Origin: CAZAGT01 sp964484515
GTDB lineage: Bacteria > Desulfobacterota > DSM-4660 > Desulfatiglandales > HGW-15
DNA length: 9,328 nt
Assembly (NCBI GenBank): GCA_964484515.1
Contig: CAZAGT010000193.1
Span: forward strand, 1-9,328
Direction of reading: 5' to 3'
Notes under the pieces: model-generated
What the model was told of the DNA's origin: nothing
The model's input: the letters and a program-made list of their open reading frames with translations, nothing else
Database searches by the model: none
Translations under genes and position numbers: made by a program
Shown: positions 6,556-9,328 of the stretch, in pieces
Numbering within the stretch: the first letter of the stretch is position 1
Layout: each line of letters opens with the position of its first letter

Positions 6556-6913
6556 GCGCTTTTTGCCTGCCCTGGGCCTCCTTTAACGATTAGAAGATCA
6601 TGGTTGAGTTCCCACAAGGCCTCGATCTCGATTCCGCTTGATTCTGCAGGTATTTCGAGTTCACGTCTTTGCCAAAAAATACGTCGTGATAACAGAATAT
6701 TGTGCATATAATCGGGATGATTGGGGAGTGTTTCGTCTCTTGGCGGGCCCCTTTTGGGGTCTTACGTTGGGGAGCGGATGAGCGAGCCTTTAGCGCGGCG
6801 TGGTACAACCTTCTAAAAGCTCATCCTTCGCCTGCCAATCAGGGGGGTGGTGGGCTCTAGGGTGAGGTGGTTCATGTCTTCAAACCGACGCAAGCGGTTT
6901 CCTTCTCGTCAAG
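6556..6913. other. Non-coding remainder of the gap between moaD-like and regulator genes
   Basis: No supported gene. The longest minus-strand open frame (6590-6808) has no ribosome-binding site and a low-complexity, unfamily-like product. Present are a 6-bp inverted repeat just after the moaD-like stop (AAACCG 6882-6887 / CGGTTT 6895-6900), a CCCC-TTTT-GGGG mini-hairpin at 6748-6759, a pair of TTGGGGAG direct repeats at 6721-6728 and 6767-6774, and a G-rich run at 6842-6870 on the plus strand. Confidence 0.5.
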
Positions 6914-7159
6914 CTAGCCGCCGGCAAAGGGATGGACAGATCGAATTTCGTCACCTGGTTTGATCTCGAGCGAATCGTATTCCTCGGAGCGCACGATCCT
7001 TCCGTTGAGGGTGAACAGTAACGGATTCTTGCCTGTCTTTTTCTGAATCGACTTGAGCATGGGCTCGTCTTTCTTGCTTTCCACGACCTGCTCGACGACC
7101 GCCACGAATTTGGTTCCTTCAGGGAACTCTCTTTCCTTACAATTGACCGAGACTTTCAT
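6914..7159 (-). CDS. MoaD/ThiS-like ubiquitin-fold sulfur carrier protein
   Basis: 81-residue beta-grasp protein ending in Gly-Gly (residues 80-81), the C-terminus that is adenylated and thiocarboxylated in MoaD and ThiS. Other landmarks are the opening beta strand MKVSVNCKERE, the helix around 18-30, LFTLNGRIV at 48-56 and LEIKPGDEI at 64-72, the standard LxxGDxI turn before the last strand. MoaD donates sulfur to build molybdopterin, the pterin dithiolene that also holds tungsten in AOR enzymes. Its place 117 bp downstream of an AOR-family gene suggests a dedicated role in making or sulfurating that cofactor (inference). Start: ATG at 7159 has GAGG 7 nt upstream; a TTG two codons earlier (7165) is possible, but the GAGG would be almost on top of it. 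A ThiS role in thiamine synthesis is less likely because no thi gene is near. Confidence 0.88.
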   Translation of the reverse strand: MKVSVNCKEREFPEGTKFVAVVEQVVESKKDEPMLKSIQKKTGKNPLLFTLNGRIVRSEEYDSLEIKPGDEIRSVHPFAGG

Positions 7160-7165
7160 GGACAA

Positions 7166-7197
7166 TACCTCGATTCTTCAGAGGTAGAAGAATACCT
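7166..7197 (-). promoter_or_regulatory. Leader with mutually exclusive stems around the moaD-like SD
   Basis: Minus-strand order: AGGTA (7197-7193), ATTCTTC (7193-7187), TACCTC (7186-7181), GAAGAAT (7179-7173), GAGGTA (7171-7166, including the SD). AGGTA can pair with TACCT, ATTCTTC with GAAGAAT, or TACCTC with GAGGTA; the last would hide the SD, the others leave it open. The complementarity is directly visible; a regulatory switch is inferred. Confidence 0.4.
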
Positions 7198-7230
7198 TTT
7201 ATCGGGTAGAGTATCGCTGAATTTCTTAGG

Positions 7231-7265
7231 AAAAAAGCGGATGCAGGCAGACGCCCTCCTCGCAT
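7231..7265 (-). terminator. Candidate terminator/attenuator after the AOR gene
   Basis: On the minus strand ATGC(G)AGG (7265-7258) can pair with CCTGCAT (7247-7241), with a single bulged G and a 10-nt loop, followed by CCGC and six Ts (7236-7231). It lies 12-46 nt past the AOR stop codon and before the moaD-like gene. The stem is short, so partial read-through is likely, which would set the moaD-like gene at lower expression than AOR. Confidence 0.4.
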
Positions 7266-7276
7266 GTCTATGGCCG

Positions 7277-9151
7277 TTAAGCAACGAGATCGGCTAACCC
7301 GACCTCCTTTAGCTTGCTCGCGGTCGGCTTACCGTCTTCATCCCAGCCGCGTTCTTTGTAATAGTCCATAATGGCGTCTTCCAGGCCTATCGGAATCTTA
7401 CCCGCAGCCGGGCCCTCATCGACCGGCTCCATAAATCTTTTCGGATAATTGAAATCGTGCTCCTTTTTCCAGCCGTAGCGAATGTTCAGCAATTTCTGGA
7501 GTTGGGTAATCCGGTCACCGCAACGCCGGAGGTCGTCCAGGCTCCAGCCAAGGCCGGTTGCAGCATTGATGGTGTTACACAGGTCGGTCAAGGTGTAGCC
7601 GCGAAATACCATGAATTTACAGTGACACGATGAATTGATCACATTGCAATAATCATGAAACTTGGCATTACGATCGGCGGTATTTTCCCAGGACCATCGT
7701 TCCTCGTTATCGACCTCGTCGATACCCCATTCGGGCAGTCTAACGTGGCCAACCCAGATGTGCTGCGAGTTACCCCTTTCATGGTTGGGACCAGAGGCCA
7801 CGCCGGTGCAGTAGTTGAGCGCGCTAATATACTGAGCGCGCCAATTGTGGGCAGCGATCTCCTGACCTTTCATCTGGACAGCCCAGGCTTCAGAGCCTCC
7901 ACCGAGTTGTTCTGAGGCGATCTTCGTCCCTTCCCCCAAGAGGTAGCCGAGTCCGTCGGCCCGCAATCCAATTTTTCTGACCAACTCGACCATAGCCTCG
8001 GCATTGCCCCAGGTCAAATCAAGGCCATAGGTATCCTCCTTTGTAATAACCCCCTTTTCATAGCACTCCATGGCAAAGGCGATCACGACTCCCAAAGATA
8101 TAGTGTCCATGGAATAGAGATTGGCCAACTCACAGGCATAGGCCACGGCCTTGATGTCGTCGACCATGGTATTAAAGCCCACCATGGCAAAGGATTCGTA
8201 CTCAGGTCCCTTGCCCTTGTAAGCATAGGGGCCCTCTTTGATCTCGCAAAGATTGTGGCACTGCAAAGTACAGTACTGACAGGGCCAAGGTTTGGCATTG
8301 AGTTCCTTGGCGTAGTTGGAGGCATGAAGGTTTTTGACTCCGCTCGGAAAGTCGGCTAGTTGGTAGTTCTTGATGGGCAGGTTGCCCTGGGGCGCAAAAA
8401 GCTCCGTCGCTGCGGCCGTGCCAACACGCCTCATCTGAAGCCACTCGGGCTGTTGCTTGTCCAGTTCAGCGATCCGTGTATTAATATCCTTGTTGAGCTT
8501 GTCCACCTCCTCAGGATCGTGGACATCCATCTTCTGGGTGCCTCGTACAGCGATCCCCTTCAACAATTTTGACCCCATGACGGCCCCGAGACCGCATCGA
8601 CCGACAAACGATTTCTTGCGGGACTGGATGTTGGCATAACGGACTCCCCGCTCGCCTGATTGGCCGATCGTGGCACACTCGAACTTGTCGCCTTCGGCCT
8701 CTCTTATACCATCCTCGGTCTCATACGCGTCCTTTCCCCAAAGATGACCGGCGTCCTTGAGCTCGACTCTATCGTCGTCAACAACCACATACACGGGCTT
8801 GTCGGCGCGCCCTTGGACGACGATCGCGTCGTACCCCGCCTCCTTGATCTCAATCCCGAAGCTGGCCGTGGCGGCTGAATCAGCGTTCAGGTTGAACGCT
8901 GGGGAAATGGCCCCGGCGGTCCATTTAGCCGCGCCAGTCTGCTTAAGCCCCTGCATCGGCCCGGGAGCGAAGGTCAAGCGATTTGCCGGGTCAAAGGCCG
9001 TTGTCCCCCGTGGAGATTCACGCCACAGAACATAAGCACTCATGCCCGCACCACCTAAGAACTTCTCGTAGACGTCATCTGTCAATTCTTCGGGTTTGCA
9101 TGTACCGTTGGACAAATCTACTCTCAAGATCTTATTCCAGACGCTCTTCAT
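7277..9151 (-). CDS. Aldehyde:ferredoxin oxidoreductase family tungsten enzyme (AOR)
   Basis: 624-residue cytosolic AOR-family protein, full length for the family (about 600-640). Such enzymes carry a tungsten (or molybdenum) bis-pterin and a [4Fe-4S] cluster and interconvert aldehydes and carboxylates with ferredoxin. The N-terminal domain (1-210) begins with the typical WNKILRVDLSNG and has FLGGAGMSAYVLW at 31-43, the GPMQGLKQTGAAKWT region at 64-78 and SFVGRCGLGAVMGSK at 181-195. Cluster cysteines C291, C294 and C298 (PCQYCTLQC) are followed by an extra C302; the distal ligand is C511. GPEYESFAMVGFNT at 315-328 and MDTISLG at 348-354 are standard. The second pterin motif, normally DxxGLC, reads NSSCHC at 506-511. 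Start: ATG 9151 with GGAGG 7 nt upstream. A MoaD-like gene follows. The natural aldehyde is unknown, and a benzoyl-CoA-reductase-type (BamB-like) role cannot be excluded. Confidence 0.93.
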   Translation of the reverse strand: MKSVWNKILRVDLSNGTCKPEELTDDVYEKFLGGAGMSAYVLWRESPRGTTAFDPANRLTFAPGPMQGLKQTGAAKWTAGAISPAFNLNADSAATASFGIEIKEAGYDAIVVQGRADKPVYVVVDDDRVELKDAGHLWGKDAYETEDGIREAEGDKFECATIGQSGERGVRYANIQSRKKSFVGRCGLGAVMGSKLLKGIAVRGTQKMDVHDPEEVDKLNKDINTRIAELDKQQPEWLQMRRVGTAAATELFAPQGNLPIKNYQLADFPSGVKNLHASNYAKELNAKPWPCQYCTLQCHNLCEIKEGPYAYKGKGPEYESFAMVGFNTMVDDIKAVAYACELANLYSMDTISLGVVIAFAMECYEKGVITKEDTYGLDLTWGNAEAMVELVRKIGLRADGLGYLLGEGTKIASEQLGGGSEAWAVQMKGQEIAAHNWRAQYISALNYCTGVASGPNHERGNSQHIWVGHVRLPEWGIDEVDNEERWSWENTADRNAKFHDYCNVINSSCHCKFMVFRGYTLTDLCNTINAATGLGWSLDDLRRCGDRITQLQKLLNIRYGWKKEHDFNYPKRFMEPVDEGPAAGKIPIGLEDAIMDYYKERGWDEDGKPTASKLKEVGLADLVA

Positions 9152-9328
9152 TGTAGAACCTCCACTTGGGCTGGTTAATATTTTCTTGCTCTTTTCATAT
9201 ACTTACCACCAGATTCGCCGGTGAGTCAATCCGTAAATGTCTTCGGGCCAGCAGGTCCTCACGAATACGATTGACTTAACCCTAACGTTGCAAAAGTCGA
9301 GGATGCCGCAGATTCCAGGCGTCAAGGG
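9152..9328 (-). other. Upstream region of the AOR gene
   Basis: 177 bp with no supported gene. It holds the AOR ribosome-binding site (GGAGG about 7 nt before the ATG) and two 8-bp inverted copies, AGTCAATC at 9224-9231 and GATTGACT at 9269-9276. TTGACT occurs on the minus strand inside the first copy, but I see no well-spaced -10 box, so the promoter is not assigned. Confidence 0.4.

Noticed and set aside
6577..6584. Perfect AAAGGAGG on the minus strand upstream of the regulator promoter
   Set aside because: No start codon with an open frame follows at suitable spacing, so it is an orphan match.
6707..6712. TATAAT on the plus strand
   Set aside because: There is no matching -35 box and no plus-strand gene downstream.
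6590..6808. 72-codon minus-strand frame in the gap before the regulator
   Set aside because: No Shine-Dalgarno sequence and a composition unlike neighbouring genes.
6842..6870. Possible G-quadruplex on the plus strand
   Set aside because: The run does not give four separate G3 tracts with normal loops, and the G-rich strand is not the one transcribed here.
1..9328. CRISPR arrays, tRNA/rRNA genes, insertion sequences, phage or integrase genes
   Set aside because: No regularly spaced repeats, cloverleaf sequences, transposase motifs or terminal inverted repeats were seen on either strand.

Overview
All genes supported in this 9.3 kb window lie on the minus strand, so transcription runs from high to low coordinates. 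The gene content points to an anaerobic or microaerobic diderm bacterium. There is a tungsten-type aldehyde:ferredoxin oxidoreductase (AOR) with a small ubiquitin-like sulfur-carrier protein, and an ABC importer whose binding protein has a twin-arginine signal without a lipobox, which suits a periplasm. A Desulfobacterota-like or similar anaerobic lineage is a guess; nothing in the window fixes the taxon.

Layout in the direction of transcription. (1) 9328-9152: non-coding, upstream of the AOR gene. (2) 9151-7277: AOR-family enzyme, then after about 117 bp a MoaD/ThiS-like protein (7159-6914). A candidate terminator/attenuator and a short leader that can fold in mutually exclusive ways lie between them. 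(3) 6913-6454: a 460-bp gap holding the promoter and a candidate operator of the next gene, a GntR/FadR-family regulator (6453-5737). (4) A 104-residue ABM-domain (YgiN/LsrG-like) protein at 5538-5224. (5) A complete binding protein and ATPase, one complete permease and one partial permease of a CUT2 (ribose/xylose/AI-2-like) importer: binding protein 5034-3595, double-domain ATPase 3218-1683, permease 1686-718, second permease from 702 off the left edge. The ATPase and first permease overlap by 4 bp (GTGA) and the two permeases are 15 bp apart, so these three are translationally and transcriptionally coupled. The binding protein is separated from the ATPase by 376 bp with three RNA structures, a layout that usually lets the binding protein be made in excess.

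Working model (inference): the FadR-type regulator senses a small carboxylate or related metabolite and controls itself and the downstream ABM-importer genes. The importer brings in a small polar organic compound. The ABM protein and the AOR may act on it or on an aldehyde derived from it. The substrate is not determined by the sequence: no sugar kinase, isomerase or aldolase is visible.

Most notable points: the second nucleotide-binding domain of the ATPase has a canonical P-loop, where relatives normally have a degenerate one, but lacks the catalytic Glu and His; the binding protein is Tat-targeted and about 130 residues longer than usual; the cofactor-binding motif of the AOR is altered to N-S-S-C-H-C; the moaD-like leader has five short segments able to form mutually exclusive stems around the Shine-Dalgarno sequence; and the regulator has a consensus-like promoter with a palindrome at its expected start point.
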